DNA of 64,000 bases from Regnicoccus frigidus. Its GTDB lineage: Bacteria; Cyanobacteriota; Cyanobacteriia; PCC-6307; Cyanobiaceae. The translations under genes were made by a program, and so were the position numbers. Positions 32,942 through 40,615 of this stretch are shown in pieces. The DNA lies in the NCBI GenBank assembly GCA_025194985.1, contig JAOANE010000047.1:1-64000 (forward strand), read 5' to 3'. Each line of letters starts with the position of its first letter. Within the stretch, counting starts at the first letter, position 1. Below the pieces are notes generated by a model that searched no databases, was not told the origin of the DNA, and was given only the letters and a program-made list of their open reading frames with translations.

Positions 32942-34321
32942 ATGACCGCCACCACTCCTGAGCGTCTCGATCCGCTGCAGTTGTTGCTCAAGCACGACAA
33001 GCCCGTTCCCCGCTACACCAGCTACCCCACCGCCGCCAGCTTCCACACCGAGGTGGGAGCGGCAGAGCTGGCAGCGGAGCTGGGGAGGCCCAGCACGGAC
33101 GACGTTTCCCTTTACGTCCACATCCCCTTCTGCCGCCACGCCTGCTGGTACTGCGGCTGCAACCGGATCACCAGCCAGGCAGGCGCCAAGGTGGTGGGCC
33201 CCTACCTGCAGGCTCTGGCCCGGGAACTGGAGCTCATCGGGCAGTGCTCCGGCCAGCGCCGGCGGCTGGGCCAGCTGCACTGGGGCGGCGGCACACCCAA
33301 CTACCTCAGCCTGGCCGAACAGGCCCAGCTCTGGGCCCTGATCGCGCAGCACTTCGACCTGGTCCCCGACCTGGAGGCCTCGATCGAAGTGAACCCAGAG
33401 TTCCTCAGCCGCGATGAGGTGCAGGGCCTGCGGCGGCTGGGGTTCAAGCGCATCAGCTTCGGCATCCAGGACGCCGATCCCCAGGTGCAGGCGGCCGTCA
33501 ACCGGATTGTGCCGGTCGATCAGCTGCGCCGGGCGATGGCCTGGATGCGGGAGGCGGGCTTCGAGAGTGTGAATGTGGATCTGATCTGCGGCTTGCCACT
33601 TCAGACTCCGGAGCGCTTCGCCACCACGATCGCCCTGGTGGAGGAGCTGCAGCCGGATCGGGTGTCGCTGTTCAGCTTCGCCTACCTACCCGGGCAGCTG
33701 CCATTGCAGCGCAAGATCGCCGCCGATGATCTGCCCAGCCAGCGAGAGCGGTTGCGGATGCTGCAGGGCGCCTACGAGGCCTTCACCAGCGATGGCTACA
33801 TCGCCATCGGCATGGACCATTTCGCCCTGCCCGGCGACAGCCTGGCAGCGGCGGCAGGCCAGGGACGTCTGCACCGGAATTTCCAGGGTTACACCACCGC
33901 AGGTGAGCTTGATCTGCTCGCGATCGGCGTCACGGCGATCAGCCAGTACCCCCGCTTGTTCAGCCAGAACCAGCGGGATCTCAAGGGCTACTACGCCGCC
34001 CTCGCGGCCGGCCAGCTGCCGGTGGAGAGGGGCCTGGTTGTTCAGGATCCAGAGGTGTTGCTGCGCCGCCAAATCATTCAGCGGCTGATGTGCGATTTCC
34101 GGATTGACTTCGACAGCTTGAGCCTGGAGGGACCGCTGGATGGCCCCCGCCGCTTTGCCGCCGAATGGGACGATCTAGGGCAACTGGAGGCGGATGGCCT
34201 GCTGCGGCTGGAGCCCAATGGCTTGACGGTGAGCCATGAGGGCCGCTGGCTGATCCGCACGATTGCCGCCGTGTTCGATCCCCAGCAGCGCCGACGGGCC
34301 AGCGGTTCACGGCTGATTTAG
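32942..34321 (+). CDS. hemN: Oxygen-independent coproporphyrinogen III oxidase
   Basis: A 459-residue radical SAM enzyme converting coproporphyrinogen III to protoporphyrinogen IX without O2. The cluster motif is C64-x3-C68-x2-C71 followed by G-C73 (FCRHACWYCGCN), which is the HemN form and not the HemW form. The SAM-binding GGGTPNYL and substrate region GMDHFALPGDSL follow. Its length is that of genuine HemN. With heme oxygenase 55 bases upstream, it forms the later part of the low-oxygen tetrapyrrole cluster. Confidence 0.95.
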   Translation: MTATTPERLDPLQLLLKHDKPVPRYTSYPTAASFHTEVGAAELAAELGRPSTDDVSLYVHIPFCRHACWYCGCNRITSQAGAKVVGPYLQALARELELIGQCSGQRRRLGQLHWGGGTPNYLSLAEQAQLWALIAQHFDLVPDLEASIEVNPEFLSRDEVQGLRRLGFKRISFGIQDADPQVQAAVNRIVPVDQLRRAMAWMREAGFESVNVDLICGLPLQTPERFATTIALVEELQPDRVSLFSFAYLPGQLPLQRKIAADDLPSQRERLRMLQGAYEAFTSDGYIAIGMDHFALPGDSLAAAAGQGRLHRNFQGYTTAGELDLLAIGVTAISQYPRLFSQNQRDLKGYYAALAAGQLPVERGLVVQDPEVLLRRQIIQRLMCDFRIDFDSLSLEGPLDGPRRFAAEWDDLGQLEADGLLRLEPNGLTVSHEGRWLIRTIAAVFDPQQRRRASGSRLI

Positions 34322-34328
34322 CGGCTGC

Positions 34329-34871
34329 TCAGGCTGAGCGCCAATCCAGCCACGGCAGGTGGGGAATGATCGCCGCGGTGGAGGCCCGGTAAGCGGCGTA
34401 GCTGGGATGGACCGCAAAAAGCCTGGCCTCCTCCCGCCGCGCCTTGTTGCCTAAAACCACCACAAAAGCAAGCAGCAGCCCCAGGTGCAGCACGCTGCCG
34501 AGCGCAATGGCGACACCCAGGGAGCAGATCAGCAGCGATTGGTAGAGGGGATGGCGACAGCGCCCGTAGGCACCCTCCGTCACAAGAACGGCGCCTGGCA
34601 TCGGCTCCGGTAGGGGGCTGAGGCTGTCGCCCAGGTTGAAGGTGCCCTGGGCGCCCAGGACAAGTCGCACCACCACAGTGATTCCGCCGACGAGGCGCAG
34701 CGTTACCGGCCAATGAATCCCGAGCGCAGCCGGGGAGGGCATGGGCGGTAGCCAATGGGCGGCGATCAGCAGCATCTGGGCCAGAAGCCACCATTCACCA
34801 TGGCGGTTGTCACGCAGGCCCTGCCAGGAGAACCCCCAGGCCTGCAATCGTTCGCCCAAAACGTTCCCCAT
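34329..34871 (-). CDS. Isoprenylcysteine carboxyl methyltransferase (ICMT)-like membrane protein
   Basis: A 180-residue polytopic protein with four or five hydrophobic helices. The C-terminal signature VTEGAYGRCRHPLYQSLLICSLG and the end RREEARLFAVHPSYAAYRASTAAIIP match ICMT/NnrU-type membrane methyltransferases. The substrate in bacteria is unknown. It converges on hemN with 7 bases between stops. The gap 34872-35241 beyond its start holds no supported gene, only the AbrB promoter region. Confidence 0.85.
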   Translation of the reverse strand: MGNVLGERLQAWGFSWQGLRDNRHGEWWLLAQMLLIAAHWLPPMPSPAALGIHWPVTLRLVGGITVVVRLVLGAQGTFNLGDSLSPLPEPMPGAVLVTEGAYGRCRHPLYQSLLICSLGVAIALGSVLHLGLLLAFVVVLGNKARREEARLFAVHPSYAAYRASTAAIIPHLPWLDWRSA

Positions 34872-35241
34872 GATCGGCTCGCCTGAATGGGCCAGTTTCT
34901 CCTCTTATGCTACTAGCGGCATGAAGACATGGCGGTTGGCAGTGGGTCGTCATGGCCGCGCCTAACTGCAATTCCCCGCTATGCACCGGGAAGTGAACGG
35001 GGAGATGGAGCTGAACCTGGCGATGCCGAATCAGCCGGCCCCAAGACTTTCGTGGCGTGAGAACATCAACGCGATCCGATGCTGATTCTGGATCCGTTCC
35101 TGGAGGCTGCCGGTATCTCAAGGGCAGTGGTGATGGGAAAGCCGGCGTCAATCTGCGCCGCTGAGATGACGGCGAAGCGAGCCATTGCCATCGATGGCGT
35201 CTTCCCTTCCGCTATATTAATTGCATTGTTGCTCGACATCG
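34872..35241. other. Intergenic region with probable abrB promoter
   Basis: About 370 bases between the divergent ICMT-like gene and the AbrB gene. A TATATT element at 35213-35218 lies about 24 bases ahead of the AbrB ATG and could be a -10 box; CCATCGATGG, a perfect 10-bp palindrome, is at 35188-35197 and could be an operator. A 60-codon frame at 35079-35261 overlaps the AbrB start out of frame and is not supported. Confidence 0.4.
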
Positions 35242-35619
35242 ATGGCCCTTACCGGACCTGATCTACTCGCCAAAGTCAAGGAGCTTGGAGATGTTTCCAA
35301 GTCTGATCTGGTACGCGCCGCCGGCTACGTCAGCACCAAGAAGGATGGCAGCGAACGGCTGAATTTCACGGCCTTCTATGAGGCGCTGCTGGAAGCCAAG
35401 GGCGTCAGCCTTGGTGTTGGCGGTGGCAAAGCCATCGGCAAAGGTGGTCGCAGCTTGAGCTACACCGCCAAAATTCAGTTCAACGGCAACCTGCTGGTGG
35501 GCAAGGCTTACACCGCCCTGCTTGACCTCAAGCCCGGTGATGAGTTTGAAATCAAATTGGGTAAAAAGCAGATCCGCCTGATCCCCGCTGGCGCTAGCGA
35601 CAGCGACGAAGAGGAGTGA
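35242..35619 (+). CDS. Cyanobacterial AbrB-like transcription regulator (cyAbrB)
   Basis: A 125-residue DNA-binding protein. It starts MALTGPDLLAKVKELGDVSK, continues with DLVRAAGYVSTKKDGSERLNFTAFYEALL, and has the C-terminal AbrB-like domain LSYTAKIQFNGNLLVGKAYT and DLKPGDEFEIKLGKKQIRLIP. In cyanobacteria this family modulates nitrogen and carbon genes. ATG 35242 is preferred to the upstream frame at 35221. A strong inverted repeat follows the stop. Confidence 0.93.
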   Translation: MALTGPDLLAKVKELGDVSKSDLVRAAGYVSTKKDGSERLNFTAFYEALLEAKGVSLGVGGGKAIGKGGRSLSYTAKIQFNGNLLVGKAYTALLDLKPGDEFEIKLGKKQIRLIPAGASDSDEEE

Positions 35620-35629
35620 TCCACACGCT

Positions 35630-35660
35630 CACCTCTGTGGCCCAGCGGGCCACAGAGGTG
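35630..35660 (+). terminator. Strong hairpin between abrB and thiD
   Basis: CACCTCTGTGGCCC and GGGCCACAGAGGTG form a perfect 14-bp stem around AGC. It lies 10 bases after the AbrB stop and 21 bases before the ThiD start. No T-run follows on the plus strand, so it may be an attenuating or RNA-stabilising stem rather than a classical terminator. Confidence 0.6.
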
Positions 35661-35681
35661 ACAAAACAAGGAAAAACTGCG

Positions 35682-36485
35682 ATGGCCCCGATTGCCGTGA
35701 CCATCGCCGGCTCTGACAGTGGTGGCGGCGCCGGCATCCAAGCCGATCTCAAAACGTTTTCGGCATTGGGGGTTTACGGCGCCAGCGTGGTCACGGCCCT
35801 GACGGCGCAGAACACCTGCGCCGTGACGCTTGTTGAACCTGCCAGCCCCGCGATGATCGCGGCGCAGATCGCGGCAGTTTTCGCTGATCTTGATGTCCGG
35901 GCCGTCAAAATCGGCATGCTGGGCGACACCGCCGCGATCGATACCGTGGCAGACAGTCTGGCCGGTTGTTCGCTGCCGATCGTGCTGGATCCGGTGATGG
36001 TGGCGAAGTCAGGGGATGCTTTGTTGTCAGCGGATGCTTTTTCCTGCTTACGCAGGCGCCTGTTGCCCATGGCGGCTCTCCTCACTCCCAACCTGCCCGA
36101 AGCGGCGGTTCTGCTGAACGTTCCGGTGGCCACAACCGAGGTAGCGATGTTGCAACAGGCGAAGGCCCTGGTCGGCTTCGGCGCGCGCGCGGTTCTGTTG
36201 AAAGGTGGTCATACCGAGGGCGCCGAATGTGTAGATCTTCTCGTCACAAGCAGCACTGTTCTGCGCCTGACGGCGCCACGTCAGGCGACCACCAACACCC
36301 ATGGCACCGGCTGCACACTCTCAGCCGCCGTTGCCGCAGGTCTGGCCCAGGGGATTGATCTGGCCGACGCCGTCAGCCGCGCCCATGCCTATCTGCAAGG
36401 CGCGATCGCTGCAGCGGATGGCCTGCACGTCGGGCATGGACATGGACCGGTGCATCATTTCCATAACGTCTGGCCCCTTGTCTGA
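35682..36485 (+). CDS. thiD: Hydroxymethylpyrimidine kinase / phosphomethylpyrimidine kinase
   Basis: A 267-residue kinase of the ribokinase fold phosphorylating HMP and then HMP-phosphate in thiamin synthesis. It opens PIAVTIAGSDSGGGAGIQADLKTFSALG, has the substrate region VLDPVMVAKSGDALL, TPNLPEAAVLL, VLLKGGH and the catalytic anion-hole NTHGTGCTLSAAVAAGLA. ATG 35682 (MAPIAV) is chosen; the frame open to 35616 contains the hairpin and overlaps the AbrB end. Confidence 0.95.
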   Translation: MAPIAVTIAGSDSGGGAGIQADLKTFSALGVYGASVVTALTAQNTCAVTLVEPASPAMIAAQIAAVFADLDVRAVKIGMLGDTAAIDTVADSLAGCSLPIVLDPVMVAKSGDALLSADAFSCLRRRLLPMAALLTPNLPEAAVLLNVPVATTEVAMLQQAKALVGFGARAVLLKGGHTEGAECVDLLVTSSTVLRLTAPRQATTNTHGTGCTLSAAVAAGLAQGIDLADAVSRAHAYLQGAIAAADGLHVGHGHGPVHHFHNVWPLV

Positions 36486-36502
36486 CGTGCCGGTGGATGT
36501 GA

Positions 36503-36682
36503 TCAGGCTCTTCCTGCTGCTTCCCGCACAGCAGCCAGCTCCCAGACGCACCGCCAGATCCGAAAACAGCTTCGGTAGCGCCCCTCCGTGTGATGTTCAA
36601 TCTCGCCGCCCACAATCTGGATGATCACCTCAAAAACTTCGCCTTTCTTGGATAGATCGTCATGGCCAGTGGTCGCTTTCAC
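36503..36682 (-). CDS. Possible small protein (59 aa)
   Basis: A minus-strand frame starting GTG 36682, with an upstream in-frame TGA, and ending TGA 36503. It reads KATTGHDDLSKKGEVFEVII, QIVGGEIEHHTEGRYRSCF, RIWRCVWELAAVREAAGRA, which looks like a globular or amphipathic protein rather than an accidental frame. A purine-rich AAGGCAG directly precedes the GTG, slightly close for a ribosome site. No family recognised. Confidence 0.4.
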   Translation of the reverse strand: MKATTGHDDLSKKGEVFEVIIQIVGGEIEHHTEGRYRSCFRIWRCVWELAAVREAAGRA

Positions 36683-37095
36683 CTGCCTTAGATGTCACCT
36701 GGAGTTTCAATCCCAAGGGCGATTAGACCGCAACCCATCAGATGTCAGCGAATGGCAAACGTGATCATTTCAATTGCGCCGATTTCGAAGTCATTGGCGG
36801 TACGTCCACGCTTTGTGGCGGATGCGGGTGTCCCTTGGGTCACCTGGAATGAGTCAGAACAGCTATCACCTGAGCCTCCTTCAGCCCTGCGCCGCCTACG
36901 CCTGGCCTCCAGAAACAACGGCTTGTTCTCACTATGTCCAGCCTGATGAGCTCAAGAGTGGGTGCACCGTGGCTTTTGTGACCCTGCAGGCGGGGGATGT
37001 ACGGCGATGAGATGCTACGGTTCAAATGCTTTGCTGAGGACTTGCGGAGGCGAGGTAAAGCCTCTCTGAGGCACCCACCGCGAGTTGTAGCGCCG
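36683..37095. other. Gap before the GH13 pair
   Basis: About 410 bases without a supported gene. One plus-strand frame spells a short Cys-rich end (GGTSTLCGGCGCPLGHLE, roughly 36796-36850) without a start I can defend, so this may be a degraded gene end. The rest should contain the promoter of the two glucosidase genes. Confidence 0.35.
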
Positions 37096-38853
37096 ATGAG
37101 CACGAAGGGTGATTCACCCGGCACCAACGTCAGCCCACGGCGATGTCCCTGGTGGCGATGTGATCCTTCGCCCGGTCGCCCCTGGTGGAAGGATGCAGTG
37201 ATCTACCAGATCCTGCCCTGGAGTTTCCTCGATACCAGCGGCACCGGCATTGGTGATCTGCAGGGTATCATCCGTCGATTTGATTATGTTGCCTCCCTCG
37301 GGGTGGATGCCATCTGGCTGACTCCTTTTTACGAGTCACCCATGAAGGATTTGGGCTATGACATCACGGATATGCTCGACATCGACCCCCTATTCGGGGT
37401 GATGAAGGATTTCGAGACACTCTTGTCCATTGCCCATGATATGGGTCTCAAGGTGTTGATCGATCAGGTCTGGAATCACACCTCCCAGCTGCACCCATGG
37501 TTTGTGGAGAGCGCCTCCAGCCGTAACAACCCCAAGGCCGACTGGTATGTCTGGCATGACCCACGCGACGATGGCTCCCCGCCAAACAACTGGCTTTCGG
37601 CCTTCATGGGACGCAGCGCCTGGCAATGGCATCTGGGGCGCCGCCAGTACTACCTCGCCAACTTCCTACCGTGTCAGCCAGAACTCAACTGGCACAACTC
37701 GGAAGTGTTGGAGGCCGTGCTCGATCTGGCCCGCTTCTGGCTCGATAAAGGTGTTGACGGTTTCCGCATCGACGCGGTGAACTTCTTCCTTGAGGACCCC
37801 GCCCTTCGCGATAACCCGGAGCGCACACCGGAGATGGGACTCCCTGACGGGATTTCGCCCGACAACCCGATGGTCCGCCAGCAGTTCGTCAACAGTTTCT
37901 GTCGCACCGAAATGTTCGAGCAGTTGCCTGCCATCCGGGCTCTGCTGGATGAATATCCCAACGTCGTGAGCCTGGGGGAGGTGACGCTCGCTGAGGACTC
38001 GATTGCTCTCTCCGGAGCCTATGTGCAGGGTCACAACCGTCTGCACCTCGCCTACAACAGCTCTCTGCTGCAGGAGCGCCCCTTGTCGATGGCGATGCTG
38101 CGAGGGGTGATTGAGCGCACCCTCAGCAACTTCCCCGACCAGGGGCAGTGCTGGATGGTGGGAAATCACGACTATGGCCGGTTCCGATCGCGCTGGACTG
38201 GCACCGATCAGCACGGCCAGCCCTATCCGGAAGTCGCTTATCACATGATGGCGGCTCTGCTGACCTGTCTCCCCGGAGCCCTCTGCCTCTATCAGGGCGA
38301 TGAGCTGGGCCTGCCGGAAGCTCGGATTCCCGCCGACATCCCCGAGGACCGGATCCGGGACTCGTTCGGCAAGGCGCTCTATCCGGTTCTGCCCGGTCGG
38401 GACGGCTCCCGCACACCGATGCCCTGGTCGTCCAGCGCGCCCCAGCAGGGCTTCACCACTGCCGGCCAGCCCTGGCTGCCGATTCCGCGCCGGCATAGGG
38501 CTCTGGCGGTGGACCTCCAGACGAAGGATCCCAGCTCCCTGCTCAACACCTGGCGCCGGCTGCTGCACTGGCGCCGGGAGCATCCCGCCCTGCACAGCGG
38601 TGCAATCACCGTTCTGGAGACAGGGGAGCCCCTGTTGGCCTTCCTGCGCGGTGACGCCGAGGAGCGCAGTGTGTTCTGCCTTTTCAATACCAGCGGGCGC
38701 TGGGCCGACTTCCATCCCTCACGGCATGGTCTGGTCGATTGCCCCCTGCAACCCTCCTTGGTGATCCACGGCTTGAACGCCTTCGGCGAGGATCATGTTT
38801 GTGGCGAGGTTCTGCGATGTCCCCCCTACGGAGCCCTTGTGATGGAGCGATGA
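37096..38853 (+). CDS. GH13 alpha-glucosidase-like enzyme (first of pair)
   Basis: A 585-residue alpha-amylase superfamily enzyme. Active-site regions are intact: DQVWNHTS (region I), GVDGFRIDAVN with the nucleophile Asp near residue 226 (II), SLGEVT with the acid Glu near 294 (III), and VGNHDYGR (IV). The text FFLEDPALRDNPER is typical of the alpha-glucosidase subfamilies. It should release glucose from alpha-linked oligosaccharides such as maltose or isomaltose in the cytoplasm. ATG 37096 is the likely start; an upstream frame to 36997 has no counterpart in the family. The next gene overlaps by ATGA. Confidence 0.88.
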   Translation: MSTKGDSPGTNVSPRRCPWWRCDPSPGRPWWKDAVIYQILPWSFLDTSGTGIGDLQGIIRRFDYVASLGVDAIWLTPFYESPMKDLGYDITDMLDIDPLFGVMKDFETLLSIAHDMGLKVLIDQVWNHTSQLHPWFVESASSRNNPKADWYVWHDPRDDGSPPNNWLSAFMGRSAWQWHLGRRQYYLANFLPCQPELNWHNSEVLEAVLDLARFWLDKGVDGFRIDAVNFFLEDPALRDNPERTPEMGLPDGISPDNPMVRQQFVNSFCRTEMFEQLPAIRALLDEYPNVVSLGEVTLAEDSIALSGAYVQGHNRLHLAYNSSLLQERPLSMAMLRGVIERTLSNFPDQGQCWMVGNHDYGRFRSRWTGTDQHGQPYPEVAYHMMAALLTCLPGALCLYQGDELGLPEARIPADIPEDRIRDSFGKALYPVLPGRDGSRTPMPWSSSAPQQGFTTAGQPWLPIPRRHRALAVDLQTKDPSSLLNTWRRLLHWRREHPALHSGAITVLETGEPLLAFLRGDAEERSVFCLFNTSGRWADFHPSRHGLVDCPLQPSLVIHGLNAFGEDHVCGEVLRCPPYGALVMER

Positions 38854-40547
38854 GCCCTCAACAGCAATGGTGGCGTTCCGCGGTGATCTACCAGATCTAT
38901 CCGCGTAGTTTCATGGACAGCAGCGGCAACGGTGTTGGCGATCTTAGAGGCATCATCCAGAAACTTCCCTATGTCGCTTCCCTTGGCGTCGATGCGATCT
39001 GGGTGTCCCCGTTCTACCTATCGCCGATGAAGGACTTCGGCTATGACGTCAGTGACTATCGCCAGGTCGATCCTCTCTTTGGAACTCTTGAAGATGTTCG
39101 TGCGCTCCTCGATGAAGCCCACAGCCATGGCCTGAAGGTGATCATCGATCAGGTCTGGAGTCATACCTCCGACCAGCACCCCTGGTTTCTCGAGAGCAGA
39201 AAGAGTTGCCATAATCGCCACACTGACTGGTATGTCTGGCATGATCCTGGCCCCGATGACCAGCCTCCCAGCAACTGGCTGTCCACCTTCGGCGGCTCGG
39301 CCTGGACATGGGAACCCCAGCGCCGCCAGTACTACCTCCACCATTTCCTCAAGGAGCAGCCCGCCCTCAACTGGCGGAATCAGGAGGTTAAGGAGGCCAT
39401 GTTGGACGTGGGGCGCTACTGGCTCGACATGGGCGTCGACGGTTTTCGTTTCGACGTCATCAACTTTCTGGTAGCCGATCAGAACTGCCGCGACAATCCA
39501 CAGCGGCTTCCAGGTATGGCCCTGCCCGACGGGGCCTTCGGAGAGGTCCCCTTCTTTCAGTTCGTGAACACCTACAACCAGGGCCGGCCGGAGTCCGTGG
39601 AGATAGTGGAACGCATTCGGGCCTTGCTCGACAGCTATCCGGAACGCACCAGCCTGGCCGAGGTGTCGTGCGCCGAGGACGCGATCGCCGATGCGGCTGC
39701 CTACGTGGACGCTCCCGACAAGTTGCACATGGCCTACAACTCCTCCCTGATGAGCGAGGAGCCCCTTGATCGCGCCCGGCTCACGGGCATCATCGAGCGG
39801 GTGCAGGCCCAATTCAAGGGCGGAGTCCTTTGCTGGACCGCCGGAACCCACGACTTTCCCCGCCTCGCCTCCCGCTGGCACGGGGCTCTGATGGACGAAC
39901 ACTTCAGTCAGGAGGCCTTCGACCATCAGCTCGCCGCGCTCCTGATCAGCCTGCAGGGCAGCTGCTGCATCTATCAGGGTGACGAACTCGGGTTGCACCA
40001 GGCCGAGATCCCCCGCGAGCGGATGCAAGATCCCTTCGGGATTCGGGGCTATCCGCTGGTGCTGGGTCGCGATGGTTGCCGCACCCCCATGCCCTGGACG
40101 ATTGAGGGCGATCAGGCCGGGTTCACCACGGCGCCGGAGGCCTGGCTGCCGCTCCCACGGGAACATCGCCGCATGGCGGTGGAGGCCCAGGAGCGCGACC
40201 CCCAGTCACTGTTGAACAAATACCGCCGTCTGATCCACTGGCGCCGGCGGCAGGAGGCCCTCACCGATGGTGACCTGCAGTTGCTTCCCAGCGAAGACCC
40301 TGTGCTGGCCTTCTGTCGTCGGGCCGCCAGCCAGACCCTCCTGTTTGCGTTCAATTTCGACAGGGTGCCGGTCTACCAGTCCCTGGAACATTGGCCGGCC
40401 TGCCGTCAGGCCGATGAACTGGATTTTCAGGTGAGGTGTTTCGAGAGCACAGTCGAGATCCCCGGTTTCGGAGTGTTCATCGCTGTTGCCGAGCCTGTGA
40501 CCTCGTCCATCCATCCGATCGCAGGGTCTCCTGGTCTCCTCCGGTGA
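38850..40547 (+). CDS. GH13 alpha-glucosidase-like enzyme (second of pair)
   Basis: A 565-residue paralogue of the preceding enzyme beginning inside its stop (ATGA). Regions are DQVWSHTS (I), GVDGFRFDVIN (II, nucleophile near residue 201), SLAEVS (III, Glu near 270), and AGTHDFPR (IV). In region IV the usual Asn of N-H-D is Thr, which may alter substrate preference but keeps the transition-state-stabilising His-Asp. Other segments closely parallel the first copy, so a tandem duplication followed by divergence is likely. The C terminus runs about 15 residues beyond the family core. Confidence 0.88.
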   Translation: MSPQQQWWRSAVIYQIYPRSFMDSSGNGVGDLRGIIQKLPYVASLGVDAIWVSPFYLSPMKDFGYDVSDYRQVDPLFGTLEDVRALLDEAHSHGLKVIIDQVWSHTSDQHPWFLESRKSCHNRHTDWYVWHDPGPDDQPPSNWLSTFGGSAWTWEPQRRQYYLHHFLKEQPALNWRNQEVKEAMLDVGRYWLDMGVDGFRFDVINFLVADQNCRDNPQRLPGMALPDGAFGEVPFFQFVNTYNQGRPESVEIVERIRALLDSYPERTSLAEVSCAEDAIADAAAYVDAPDKLHMAYNSSLMSEEPLDRARLTGIIERVQAQFKGGVLCWTAGTHDFPRLASRWHGALMDEHFSQEAFDHQLAALLISLQGSCCIYQGDELGLHQAEIPRERMQDPFGIRGYPLVLGRDGCRTPMPWTIEGDQAGFTTAPEAWLPLPREHRRMAVEAQERDPQSLLNKYRRLIHWRRRQEALTDGDLQLLPSEDPVLAFCRRAASQTLLFAFNFDRVPVYQSLEHWPACRQADELDFQVRCFESTVEIPGFGVFIAVAEPVTSSIHPIAGSPGLLR

Positions 40548-40615
40548 GGTTGTTTCTGCTGGATCCCAGCACGTTGGACGTTCTCCCGGGCCATGAGTGA
40601 AGCGATCCGACCGGC

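Noticed and set aside
35079..35261. 60-codon frame upstream of AbrB
   Set aside because: Overlaps the AbrB start and promoter-like elements out of frame, and has no recognisable features.
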